Below are positions 25,883 through 34,324 of a stretch of DNA of 64,000 nt, piece by piece. Location of the stretch: NCBI RefSeq assembly GCF_004104375.1, contig NZ_QOVM01000001.1, positions 186,001 through 250,000 on the forward strand. Reading direction: 5' to 3'. A program made the translations under genes and the position numbers. This DNA comes from Leeuwenhoekiella aequorea. Its GTDB lineage: Bacteria > Bacteroidota > Bacteroidia > Flavobacteriales > Flavobacteriaceae. A model generated the notes under the pieces. The model was not told the DNA's origin. It did not search any database and saw only the letters and a list, made by a program, of their open reading frames with translations. Position 1 is the stretch's first letter, and each line of letters begins with the position of its first letter.

Positions 25883-25963
25883 AAACGAAAAAATTTCGTT
25901 TTAAAGAATACAAATCAAAAAATCCTAATTTACTTTAAATTAGAGATTTACTAAATATAGGAT
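25883..25963 (+). promoter_or_regulatory. structured leader of ricT
   Basis: Three possible pairings: AAACGAAA (25883-25890) with TTTCGTTT (25894-25901); CTAATTTA (25925-25932) with TAAATTAG (25936-25943); and ATCCTA (25922-25927) with TAGGAT (25958-25963). The last two exclude each other. The third would cover AGGA, a Shine-Dalgarno-like sequence 4 bases before the ATG. This arrangement could switch translation; that is inference. Confidence 0.4.
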
Positions 25964-25966
25964 CTC

Positions 25967-27136
25967 ATGGCGTGTGGAAGTTGTGGTACGACCGTAAACG
26001 GTCAGCCACGTGGTTGTCAAAATAATGGTACCTGTGGTACAGATGGTTGTAATAAATTAACGGTTTTTGACTGGTTAGCTAATATGAGTTTGCCAGATGG
26101 GCAAGAACCATTCGATTTTGTAGAAGTCCGTTTTAAAAACGGTAGAAAAGAGTTTTTTAAGAATGTAGATAATCTTCAAATTAACATTGGAGAAGTGCTT
26201 GCGGTACAGGCAGCATCAGGTCACGATATAGGTATTGTATCACTTACCGGTGAGCTGGTACGCATTCAAATGAAGAAGAAAAAAGTTCCATATAATACAG
26301 ACGAATTTTTAAAAATATATCGCAAAGCAAATCAAAAGGATGTAGAAATCTGGCAGGAAGTAAAAGATCGCGAGGAAGCGATGAAAGTGCGCTCCAGACA
26401 AATAGCAATCCGTCTTAACCTGCATATGAAAATCTCTGACATAGAATTTCAGGGAGATGGTTCAAAAGCTACTTTTTACTATACAGCAGAAGAACGCGTA
26501 GACTTTAGACAGCTTATTAAAGAATTTGCGCAAGAGTTTAGAACACGTATAGAAATGCGTCAAATAGGTTTTAGACAAGAGGCTGCACGTCTGGGCGGTA
26601 TTGGCTCTTGTGGTCGTGAGTTATGCTGTTCAACCTGGTTAACAGATTTTAGATCTGTTACAACAAGTGCCGCTCGTTATCAGCAACTCTCCCTTAATCC
26701 TCAAAAACTTGCAGGACAGTGTGGTAAATTAAAGTGTTGTCTCAATTACGAGTTAGATGCTTACTTAGATGCATTAAAAGACTTTCCGAAGACAGAACAA
26801 AAGCTTAAAACCGAAAAAGGTACTGCGGTATGTCAGAAAATAGATATTTTTCAAGGACACTTGTGGTATGCTTATGAAGGTGAGTGGATGAACTGGCATA
26901 AGCTTACAACCACTCAGGCAAATGAAATATTAGAATCAAATAAAAAGAATGAACCTGTTGCAAGTCTTGAAGAATATGCTGCAGAACTTCTTTCTGACAC
27001 TAAAGTAGATTTTGGAAACGTTGTAGGGCAGGACAGTTTAACGCGTTTTGATAAACCTAAACCTACGCGCAAAAAGTCTAAAAACCGCAGAAAAAAATCT
27101 AACTACCGTAAAAAAGGGCCAAGTAACAATGCATAA
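25967..27136 (+). CDS. RicT-like PSP1 domain protein
   Basis: A 389-residue protein with a Cys-rich N-terminus (CGSCGTTV, then GCQNNGTCGTDGCN), a central PSP1/YaaT-like domain (about 90-270) and the Cys motifs ELCCSTWL and GQCGKLKCCLNYE. In Bacillus RicT (YaaT) joins the Ric complex with iron-sulfur clusters and affects RNase Y-dependent RNA processing. The tail after about 360 is very basic and lysine-rich, suggesting RNA contact. It overlaps gldH by 8 bases and so is co-expressed with gliding and wall-synthesis genes; the functional link is unknown. Confidence 0.85.
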   Translation: MACGSCGTTVNGQPRGCQNNGTCGTDGCNKLTVFDWLANMSLPDGQEPFDFVEVRFKNGRKEFFKNVDNLQINIGEVLAVQAASGHDIGIVSLTGELVRIQMKKKKVPYNTDEFLKIYRKANQKDVEIWQEVKDREEAMKVRSRQIAIRLNLHMKISDIEFQGDGSKATFYYTAEERVDFRQLIKEFAQEFRTRIEMRQIGFRQEAARLGGIGSCGRELCCSTWLTDFRSVTTSAARYQQLSLNPQKLAGQCGKLKCCLNYELDAYLDALKDFPKTEQKLKTEKGTAVCQKIDIFQGHLWYAYEGEWMNWHKLTTTQANEILESNKKNEPVASLEEYAAELLSDTKVDFGNVVGQDSLTRFDKPKPTRKKSKNRRKKSNYRKKGPSNNA

Positions 27137-27629
27137 ATTTTGCTATGCACTTTTAATAGTAATGTGTTTTTCCGCTTGTGATGAGAAAGCTATTTTTCAC
27201 GAGTACAAGAGCTTACCCAATTATTGGGAACGCGACTCTGCGGTAGTTTTTAATATCAAGGAGCTTGATAGCATAGAAAAGTATAATTTATTTATAACGT
27301 TAAGAAATACAAATGATTATGATTATAGTAATCTGTTTGTGATTTCAGAATTACAGTTTCCTAACGGAAAAACTATTTCAGATACTTTAGAATACGAGAT
27401 GGCCCGACCAGATGGTTCTTGGCTGGGTACGGGTTTTGGAGATTTAAAAGAAAATAAGCTTTGGTATAAAGAAGCATTTCGGTTTTCAGAATCTGGAATG
27501 TATCAAATACGATTAAAACAGGCTATGCGTCGCAATGGTAGCGTGAATGCTATTCAACAATTAGAGGGTATTGAAGATGTGGGAATACGCATCGAAAAAA
27601 TAAATGAATATAATGGCTCAGAAGAATAA
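27129..27629 (+). CDS. gldH: gliding motility lipoprotein GldH
   Basis: A 166-residue lipoprotein (MHKFCYALLIVMCFSAC, lipidated Cys17). The mature sequence with LPNYWERDSAVVFNI and NTNDYDYSNLFVISELQFPNG matches GldH, needed for gliding and type IX secretion in Flavobacterium. I chose ATG 27129 because the upstream extension is basic, lacks a signal peptide and overlaps ricT. It overlaps the ricT stop by 8 bases and the PBP1A start by about 17, so the three are translationally linked. Confidence 0.9.
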   Translation: MHKFCYALLIVMCFSACDEKAIFHEYKSLPNYWERDSAVVFNIKELDSIEKYNLFITLRNTNDYDYSNLFVISELQFPNGKTISDTLEYEMARPDGSWLGTGFGDLKENKLWYKEAFRFSESGMYQIRLKQAMRRNGSVNAIQQLEGIEDVGIRIEKINEYNGSEE

Positions 27630-29943
27630 GAAGGCAGTTAAACAAACTAAAAGTAATGCACCGTATATAAGGGGTTTTTGGATTCTATTTTTTGGATCTT
27701 TTGGAGTGCTGATTCTTATTTTTCTATTAGCATCCTGGGGTGTGTTTGGAAGTTTGCCCACTTTTGATGAATTAGAAAATCCCGAGAGTAATCTTGCTAC
27801 TGAAATTCTTTCTTCAGACGGAAAAACTTTAGGAAAGTTCTATAATGAAAACCGTACACCGGTAAAATACAATGATTTACCACAAAATTTAGTTGACGCT
27901 GTAGTTGCTACTGAAGATAGACGCTTTTATGACCATTCTGGGATAGACCTTAGAGGTACAATGCGTGCTGTCGCATATATGGGGTCAAAAGGAGGGGCAA
28001 GTACAGTTACACAACAATTAGCAAAACTACTTTTTTCTGACACACCTAGTAATACGTTAGAGCGACTGGTGCAAAAAGTAAAAGAATGGATAATCGCTAC
28101 CCGCCTAGAAAGACAATATACAAAAGAAGAGATAATCACCATGTATCTGAACAAACAGGACTTCTTGTTTCAGGCTGTGGGTATACGATCTGCTTCTAAA
28201 ATCTACTTTGACAAAGAGCCTATAGAACTACGACCAGAAGAGTCTGCGGTAATTGCCGCAATGCTTAAAAATCCAAGACAATTTAATCCCCATAGAGAGA
28301 TTTCTAAAGACAATGCTTTAGAACGACGCAATACGGTTTTGGCACTTATGGCAGAGACTGGTAAGATTACAAATGTGGAGCGCGATAGTCTAATGGCGAT
28401 GCCTATGAAAATTAATTTTTCTCCTGAAGGTCACGCAGATGGTATTGCTACATACTTTAGAGAATACCTTCGGGCATTTATGGCAGACTGGATTAAAAAT
28501 AATCCTAAAGGTAAAGATGCAGACGGCAACCAAGAGTTTTACAATATTTATCGTGATGGTCTGGTTATTACAACTACTATAGATTCTCGTATGCAACGTT
28601 ATGCAGAACAATCTGTAACCGAGCATATGGAAAATTTGCAGCGCGAATTTGACAGGCAAAATGAGCGCAATAAAACAGCACCTTTTAGAGATATCACACA
28701 AGAAGAGGAAGAGAAGATTTTGTACAGAGCAATGCGTACTTCAGATCGCTGGAGAAAAATGGCAGCTAATGGTATTTCTGAGGCAAAAATTAAAGCTTCA
28801 TTCGATATTAAAACAGATATGCGTGTTTTTGCGTGGAAAAATGGTGTTTCAGAAATAGACACGATTCTTACACCTAAAGATAGTATACGTTATTATAAAC
28901 GTTTTTTAAGAGCGGGCCTAATGAGTCTTACGCCACAGACGGGTGAAGTAAAAGCTTGGGTGGGCGGTATTAATTATAAGCACTTCCAATACGATCATGT
29001 TAAAACAGGAAAAAGACAGGTAGGTTCTACCTTTAAGCCATTTTTATACGCTACTGCTATAGATCAGTTGCATTTATCTCCTTGTGATACAATTCCAAAT
29101 ATACCATACTGTATACCGGCAGGTGAAATGGGAGCTCAGCGAGACTGGTGTCCTGATAATTCTGGCGGTCAATATGGTGGTATGGTTACTCTTAAAAGTG
29201 CTTTGGCCCAGTCTATAAACACTGTTTCAGCGCGTTTGATGCATAGAGTAGGCCCACAAACAGTAATAGATTTAATAGAAAAACTGGGCATTGATACAGA
29301 AAATATACCGGCAGTACCTTCTATTGCTTTGGGAACTGCAGATATTAGTTTGTTTGAGATGGTATCTGCTTATTCTGCTTTTGCAAACAAAGGGGTTCAC
29401 GTAGAACCACAGATTGTTTCCACTATTGTAGATAAAAATGGAACTGTTTTATACCAAAGCATCCCGGAAGCTAAGGATGTATTGAGTAAAGAATCTGCAT
29501 ATGTTACCGTAAATCTTATGGAAGGAGTTACACAATATGGTTCTGGTGCACGTTTGCGCTCTGGACCTATTAATAGCGATGTTTACAAAAAAGTAATTAC
29601 CGGTCACCCGTATAGATTCAAAAATCCTATTGCTGGCAAAACGGGAACTACACAGAATCAAAGTGATGGTTGGTTTATGGGCATGGTTCCTAATTTGGTT
29701 AGTGGTGTGTGGGTAGGAGGAGATGATAGATCTGTACACTTTTCTTCAATAACATATGGTCAGGGAGCAACGATGGCTTTACCAATATGGGGTAGTTTTA
29801 TGAAAAAATGCTACGAAGATGAAGATCTTAAAATTTCTCAGGGAGCATTTGAACGACCAGAAAATTTATCTATACGTATAGATTGTTCAGAGTCTGAAGC
29901 TAGCTCGCATCAATCAGATATTTTAGACGAACTTGACTTCTAA
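27613..29943 (+). CDS. penicillin-binding protein 1A, bifunctional
   Basis: A class A PBP of about 776 residues that polymerises and cross-links peptidoglycan. One N-terminal membrane helix (about 20-45) leads to the GT51 glycosyltransferase domain with EDRRFYDHSGID near 101. The transpeptidase domain has SxxK at about Ser472 (GSTFKP), the SxN motif SIN, and KTGTT near 676. I prefer ATG 27613 (MAQKNKK) to 27604; the two differ by three residues. It follows gldH with overlap. All catalytic motifs are intact. Confidence 0.95.
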   Translation: MAQKNKKAVKQTKSNAPYIRGFWILFFGSFGVLILIFLLASWGVFGSLPTFDELENPESNLATEILSSDGKTLGKFYNENRTPVKYNDLPQNLVDAVVATEDRRFYDHSGIDLRGTMRAVAYMGSKGGASTVTQQLAKLLFSDTPSNTLERLVQKVKEWIIATRLERQYTKEEIITMYLNKQDFLFQAVGIRSASKIYFDKEPIELRPEESAVIAAMLKNPRQFNPHREISKDNALERRNTVLALMAETGKITNVERDSLMAMPMKINFSPEGHADGIATYFREYLRAFMADWIKNNPKGKDADGNQEFYNIYRDGLVITTTIDSRMQRYAEQSVTEHMENLQREFDRQNERNKTAPFRDITQEEEEKILYRAMRTSDRWRKMAANGISEAKIKASFDIKTDMRVFAWKNGVSEIDTILTPKDSIRYYKRFLRAGLMSLTPQTGEVKAWVGGINYKHFQYDHVKTGKRQVGSTFKPFLYATAIDQLHLSPCDTIPNIPYCIPAGEMGAQRDWCPDNSGGQYGGMVTLKSALAQSINTVSARLMHRVGPQTVIDLIEKLGIDTENIPAVPSIALGTADISLFEMVSAYSAFANKGVHVEPQIVSTIVDKNGTVLYQSIPEAKDVLSKESAYVTVNLMEGVTQYGSGARLRSGPINSDVYKKVITGHPYRFKNPIAGKTGTTQNQSDGWFMGMVPNLVSGVWVGGDDRSVHFSSITYGQGATMALPIWGSFMKKCYEDEDLKISQGAFERPENLSIRIDCSESEASSHQSDILDELDF

Positions 29944-30004
29944 TAATGAGAATGAAGATAACTTCTATTATTTAAATAGAATACTATAAAATCTTGTAAA
30001 AATA

Positions 30005-30035
30005 TTGTTGTTGCATTAGTTGTTTCGTAATTTTC
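30005..30035 (+). promoter_or_regulatory. predicted promoter of the CoA-transferase operon
   Basis: TTG repeats at 30005-30013 followed, 17 to 20 bases later, by TAATTTTC (30028-30035), a TAnnTTTG box with one mismatch. It lies 18 bases before the scoA ATG. Confidence 0.4.
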
Positions 30036-30053
30036 TGTATCTAAAATCAGAAA

Positions 30054-30752
30054 ATGATAATTAAAACAGTGCGTTCAGTTTCAGAGGCCTTAAATGGCGT
30101 TTCTGATTCAATGACAATGATGTTTGGGGGCTTTGGCCTTAGTGGGATTCCAGAAAATGCCATATCAGAATTAGTCATATTAGGTGTAAAAGAGTTAACA
30201 TGTATTTCTAATAATGCAGGTGTTGATGATTTTGGACTTGGATTATTACTTCAGAAAAAGCAAATCAAAAAAATGATTTCTTCCTATGTGGGAGAAAATG
30301 CAGAATTTGAGCGCCAAATGTTAAGTAACGAACTTGACGTAGAGCTTATACCGCAAGGTACGCTGGCAGAGCGTTGCAGAGCAGCTCAAGCTGGATTTCC
30401 GGCTTTTTACACACCCGCAGGATACGGTACAGAAGTTGCCAAAGGCAAAGAAACTCGAGAGTTTGACGGTAAAATGTATGTTCTGGAGAAAGCTTTTGAG
30501 GCAGACTTTGCTTTTATCAAAGCTTGGAAAGGAGATGAAGCCGGGAATCTAATCTTTAAAGGCACAGCACGTAACTTTAACCCAAATATGTGCGGCGCAG
30601 CAAAAATAACAGTTGCAGAAGTAGAAGAGCTAGTACCTGCGGGAGAACTCGACCCAAATCAAATACATATCCCAGGTATTTTTGTTCAGCGTATTTTTCA
30701 GGGAGTTAATTATGAAAAACGTATCGAACAGTTAACAGTAAGACAGAGATAA
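30054..30752 (+). CDS. scoA: 3-oxoacid CoA-transferase subunit A
   Basis: A 232-residue alpha subunit of a family I CoA-transferase. The [14 protein letters not shown] segment (about 24-37) is the CoA-binding signature, and [26 protein letters not shown] is typical of succinyl-CoA:acetoacetate transferases. The pair ScoA/ScoB moves CoA from succinyl-CoA to acetoacetate, feeding ketone bodies and branched-chain products into central metabolism. The B subunit is not adjacent: a peroxiredoxin gene lies between them. Confidence 0.9.
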   Translation: MIIKTVRSVSEALNGVSDSMTMMFGGFGLSGIPENAISELVILGVKELTCISNNAGVDDFGLGLLLQKKQIKKMISSYVGENAEFERQMLSNELDVELIPQGTLAERCRAAQAGFPAFYTPAGYGTEVAKGKETREFDGKMYVLEKAFEADFAFIKAWKGDEAGNLIFKGTARNFNPNMCGAAKITVAEVEELVPAGELDPNQIHIPGIFVQRIFQGVNYEKRIEQLTVRQR

Positions 30753-30787
30753 TTTCAAAAATTAAGATTAACCGTAAAACATATATA

Positions 30788-31426
30788 ATGGCACATTTAA
30801 GATTAGGAGATATAGCACCAGACTTCACAGCAAACACTACTGAAGGAGAAATTAATTTTCACGAGTGGTTAGGAGATAGCTGGGGAATTCTATTTTCACA
30901 TCCGGGAGATTATACTCCGGTTTGTACAACAGAATTAGGTACAGTCGCAAATTATTATGGAGAGTTTCAAAAACGCAATGTCAAGCCTATAGCTATAAGT
31001 GTAGACAGCGTTGAGGATCATATGGGCTGGATTAAAGATATTAATGAGACTCAGAATACCACAATGAATTATCCAATCATTGGTGATGAGAGCCGTAAGG
31101 TTTCTGAGCTTTATGATATGATACATCCTAACGCAAGTGAAAAAGCTACCGTACGCTCTGTATTTGTAATAGGAGCAGACAAAAAAATAAAATTAACGCT
31201 TACCTATCCACCATCTACAGGGCGTAATTTTGATGAGATATTACGTGTAATTGATTCATTACAACTTACAGCTTATCACAAAGTAGCCACACCAGCAAAC
31301 TGGAAAGATGGCGAAGATTGTGTGATCTCACCTAGCGTAAGCAATGAGCAGATACCAGAATTTTTCCCAAAGGGTCATACAGAAATAAAGCCTTATTTGA
31401 GAATGACACCACAACCCAATAAATAA
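30788..31426 (+). CDS. peroxiredoxin, 1-Cys Prx6-type
   Basis: A 212-residue thioredoxin-fold peroxidase that reduces peroxides. The peroxidatic Cys46 sits in PGDYTPVCTTELG, the Prx6-type motif, and the long C-terminal extension (about 165-212) is typical of that subfamily. A second Cys in DGEDCVISP (about 178) may not be a resolving Cys. It starts 35 bases after scoA and shares the TAATG overlap with scoB, so it is translated from the same message. This placement is unusual. Confidence 0.92.
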   Translation: MAHLRLGDIAPDFTANTTEGEINFHEWLGDSWGILFSHPGDYTPVCTTELGTVANYYGEFQKRNVKPIAISVDSVEDHMGWIKDINETQNTTMNYPIIGDESRKVSELYDMIHPNASEKATVRSVFVIGADKKIKLTLTYPPSTGRNFDEILRVIDSLQLTAYHKVATPANWKDGEDCVISPSVSNEQIPEFFPKGHTEIKPYLRMTPQPNK

Positions 31427-32082
31427 TGCTAGATAAAAACGGAATCGCTAAGCGTATCGCTCGTGAAGTTAAAGATGGCTTCTATGTAAACCTGGGGATA
31501 GGTATTCCTACTCTGGTTGCTAATTATGTTAGAGATGACATAAATGTGGAATTTCAGAGTGAAAATGGCATTTTAGGTATGGGACCTTTTCCATTTGAAG
31601 GTGACGAGGATGCAGATCTTATTAATGCCGGAAAACAAACTATAACTGCATTAAAAGGAGCATCATTTTTTGACTCTGCAACCAGTTTTTCAATGATACG
31701 TGGTAAACATGTACATCTTACTATTTTAGGCGCGATGGAAGTTGCAGAAAACGGAGATATTGCTAACTGGAAAATACCAGGTAAAATGGTAAAAGGTATG
31801 GGTGGAGCGATGGATCTTGTAGCGAGTGCAGAGAATATTATAGTTGCAATGATGCATACAAATAGGGAAGGTGAATCAAAACTTTTAAAGAGATGTTCTC
31901 TCCCGTTAACAGGTGTAGGTTGCGTTACAAAAGTAGTGACTAATCTTGCTGTTATAGAAGTGACATCAAAAGGATTTAAGCTTCTTGAGCGTGCACCCGG
32001 AGTTTCAGTAGATGAAATAATTAAAGCTACGGAAGGATATCTGGAAGTGTCTGCAGAGGTTCCGGAAATGATTTTAGCATAG
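31426..32082 (+). CDS. scoB: 3-oxoacid CoA-transferase subunit B
   Basis: A 218-residue beta subunit. The catalytic Glu46 lies in QSENGILGMGP, which forms the enzyme-CoA thioester, and the LGIGIPTLVANY loop at the N-terminus is conserved. It pairs with the ScoA encoded 670 bases upstream. The start is coupled to the peroxiredoxin stop by TAATG. The whole operon ends at the palindromic terminator 32092-32143. Confidence 0.9.
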   Translation: MLDKNGIAKRIAREVKDGFYVNLGIGIPTLVANYVRDDINVEFQSENGILGMGPFPFEGDEDADLINAGKQTITALKGASFFDSATSFSMIRGKHVHLTILGAMEVAENGDIANWKIPGKMVKGMGGAMDLVASAENIIVAMMHTNREGESKLLKRCSLPLTGVGCVTKVVTNLAVIEVTSKGFKLLERAPGVSVDEIIKATEGYLEVSAEVPEMILA

Positions 32083-32091
32083 AAACCCAAA

Positions 32092-32143
32092 TATATAGAA
32101 TAAAAAAAGCCGCTGATATCAGCGGCTTTTTTTATTCTATATA
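32092..32143. terminator. 52-bp perfect palindrome, terminator after scoB
   Basis: Arms 32092-32117 and 32118-32143 are exact inverted copies of 26 bases, centred on GAT/ATC, with the GC core GCCGCTGAT and flanking A/T runs. It works as a terminator in either direction. No loop is needed beyond the central turn. Confidence 0.9.
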
Positions 32144-32389
32144 GTACTCATATTATCGCTAAAAGAACACATGTCTCTTTTTTGACGATTAAGTGTGGTC
32201 TAGAATAGATTAAAAGCCATAATTTTTAACATATTTTAAATAAATTGTTTGAAAAGTTTGTCTGTAGATAAAATTAAAATTAATTTAGTCGCTCCCAATT
32301 TAGGATTTGGAATAAGCATTTATAAGAAGTCCTTTAAATTATTACTTAATTTCAGAGCAGGAGTGTTTTGATGTTATGATTTGTTAATA
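32144..32389. other. gene-poor interval after the sco operon
   Basis: About 250 AT-rich bases without a convincing ORF, between the scoB terminator and a second plus-strand terminator at 32390. I see no TAnnTTTG box. A short RNA ending at 32420 is possible but unproven. Confidence 0.3.
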
Positions 32390-32420
32390 AGCCGCAGGGG
32401 GAGCCCGGCGGTTTTTTTTT
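32389..32420 (+). terminator. plus-strand terminator without an obvious gene
   Basis: CCGC (32392-32395) with GCGG (32408-32411), then GGG (32397-32399) with CCC (32404-32406), loop GGAG, followed by nine T (32412-32420). The upstream transcript it would end is unknown, since scoB already has a strong terminator. Confidence 0.75.
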
Positions 32421-32474
32421 ATATTTATACTAAAGTTGTTAATGTATCGTTAAAGCAGAATAATCTATACTAAT

Positions 32475-32600
32475 ATGCACACACTATCTGAAGTTAAAAG
32501 CGCTAAGGCAAGAACATTAAATACTGTTCTAAAAGATACTTATGATACTACGCGTAGTATTCTTTACCTTTTTAAGAAAGTATTTCTGTTTATGTTTTAA
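32475..32600 (+). CDS. candidate 41-residue small protein
   Basis: ATG 32475 to TAA 32600 encodes 41 residues with a charged N-terminal half (HTLSEVKSAKARTLNTVLKD) and a hydrophobic/basic C-terminal end (LYLFKKVFLFMF), a pattern seen in small membrane-binding proteins. The last 4 bases overlap the stop region of the convergent ABC gene. Two palindromes lie inside it: AGAACA/TGTTCT (32511-32530) and ATACTACG/CGTAGTAT (32545-32560), so a structured RNA or an operator is an alternative reading. Confidence 0.3.
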   Translation: MHTLSEVKSAKARTLNTVLKDTYDTTRSILYLFKKVFLFMF

Positions 32601-34288
32601 ATCCCTTTGGGTATTGCATCTATAAGCGCCTTAGTATATGCGCGCTGCGGATTCTCATAAACTGCATCTGCTTCACCGGTTTCTTCAAAAATTCCGTTAC
32701 GCATAACAAGTAAACGGTCGGAAATATATTTTACTACGGCAAGGTCGTGAGAAATAAATAAATAGGTAAAACCATAAGTGGTTTTTAAGGTATTCAATAG
32801 GTTGAGTACTTGAGCCTGAACCGAAATATCTAAAGCAGAAACAGATTCGTCACAAACAATAAATTTAGGACGTACAGCAATTGTACGCGCTATACCTATA
32901 CGCTGGCGTTGACCACCACTAAATTCATGGGGATACCGGTTAAAATGCTCAGGAAGCAATCCTACCTCTTCAAGCAATTTAATAGCCTCCATTTTACGTT
33001 CACTTGAATTTTTATAAAGCTTATGTACCTGCATAGCTTCAGTAATTGAGCGTCCTACAGTTAGCCTGGGGTTTAAAGAAGAATATGGATCTTGAAAAAT
33101 AATCTGAATATCTTTACGTAGTGATCTTAATGCTTTTGAAGAAAGAGCGGTAAGGTCTGTCCCCTTATAAAAAATGGATCCAGATGTGGTGTTATCGAGT
33201 TGTAAGATGAGGTTTCCTAAAGTTGATTTTCCGCAGCCAGATTCACCTACTAAGCCTAATGTTTCTCCTTCGTAGATTTTAAAACTAACATCATTTACAG
33301 CTTTTAGAGTTTCGGTCTTCCCAAAAAACGAAACCTTTGAGTAGTATTCTTTTGACGCATTTTTGATTTCGAGAAGCGGTGTTTTGCTATAAATCCTTTC
33401 GTGCTCCTGAGAACGGGTTTCTTTACTTACTGGTTGAGAAAGAGCTTTACCACTCAGAAAATCTTTGACAGTAGGTAGTTTAGCTAATCGTTCTTTTGTT
33501 GAAGGGCGGGCATAAATTAGTGCCTTTGTATAGTCTTTCTTGGGAGTTTTAAAAATGGCTTTGGCACTACCTTCTTCTACTATTTTTCCGCGGTACATAA
33601 CGAGTACGCGATTTGCAATCTCACTCACTAGAGACAGATCGTGTGAGATGAATAAAATGCTCATTCCGGTTTGTTGCTGTAAATCTTTGAGTAATAAGAT
33701 TATTTCTTTTTGTACAGTAACATCAAGAGCGGTAGTAGGTTCATCTGCTATAAGAAGTTTAGGTTTACAGGCAATAGCCATTGCGATCATAACTCGTTGT
33801 TTCTGCCCGCCACTTATCTCATGAGGGTAAGCTTTAAATGTTGCTTCAGGTCGGGGTAATTTTACCTGATTTAAAAGACGTAGTGTCTCTTCTTTAGCTT
33901 CTTGTTTTGTACAATTTGTATGTCTTAGCAAAACTTCGGTAACTTGCTTGCCACAACGCATCGATGGATTGAGCGAACTCATAGGCTCTTGAAAAATCAT
34001 CGAGATTTCATTACCTCGTATTTTCTGCAGTTCTTTCTCATTTTTAGTTAATAGCGATTTTTCTTCAAAAAGAATCTCACCAGATTTTATATCTGTATTT
34101 CGCTTAGGAAGTAATCCTAAAACAGCAAGATTTGTAACCGATTTACCAGAACCCGATTCTCCTACAATTCCTAAAATCTCGTTAGGAAAAACACTAAAAG
34201 TAATATTGTGAAGCACAGTATTGATTTCGTGCTGCTTTCTGAAGCCGAGAGTTAGATTATTAACGGTAAGGAGGGGTGAATTTTGCAC
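32597..34288 (-). CDS. peptide ABC transporter, fused double ATP-binding protein
   Basis: A 563-residue protein with two ABC domains in one chain, as in the YejF/GsiA type of oligopeptide transporter ATPases. The first has Walker A GESGSGKS at 43-50 and an ABC signature ISGGQKQR; the second has GESGCGKS near 347-354 and FSGGQRQR. Each domain ends with the oligopeptide-transporter C-terminal extension. No permease or binding-protein gene is adjacent, so it must pair with subunits encoded elsewhere. Confidence 0.92.
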   Translation of the reverse strand: MQNSPLLTVNNLTLGFRKQHEINTVLHNITFSVFPNEILGIVGESGSGKSVTNLAVLGLLPKRNTDIKSGEILFEEKSLLTKNEKELQKIRGNEISMIFQEPMSSLNPSMRCGKQVTEVLLRHTNCTKQEAKEETLRLLNQVKLPRPEATFKAYPHEISGGQKQRVMIAMAIACKPKLLIADEPTTALDVTVQKEIILLLKDLQQQTGMSILFISHDLSLVSEIANRVLVMYRGKIVEEGSAKAIFKTPKKDYTKALIYARPSTKERLAKLPTVKDFLSGKALSQPVSKETRSQEHERIYSKTPLLEIKNASKEYYSKVSFFGKTETLKAVNDVSFKIYEGETLGLVGESGCGKSTLGNLILQLDNTTSGSIFYKGTDLTALSSKALRSLRKDIQIIFQDPYSSLNPRLTVGRSITEAMQVHKLYKNSSERKMEAIKLLEEVGLLPEHFNRYPHEFSGGQRQRIGIARTIAVRPKFIVCDESVSALDISVQAQVLNLLNTLKTTYGFTYLFISHDLAVVKYISDRLLVMRNGIFEETGEADAVYENPQRAYTKALIDAIPKGI

Positions 34289-34324
34289 GATATAAATTTA
34301 CAATTTTAAAAATTTGGACAGTTT

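Noticed and set aside
27048-27128. A longer GldH starting at 27048
   Set aside because: The extension is basic, translates the alternative frame of ricT and hides the lipoprotein signal that begins at 27129.
31554-32090. A 178-codon minus-strand ORF opposite scoB
   Set aside because: It is a shadow of the scoB reading frame with Ser/Pro/Arg-rich composition and no domain.
32545-32560. A restriction or integration site at ATACTACG/CGTAGTAT
   Set aside because: No integrase, att duplication or modification gene is nearby; kept only as a possible operator.
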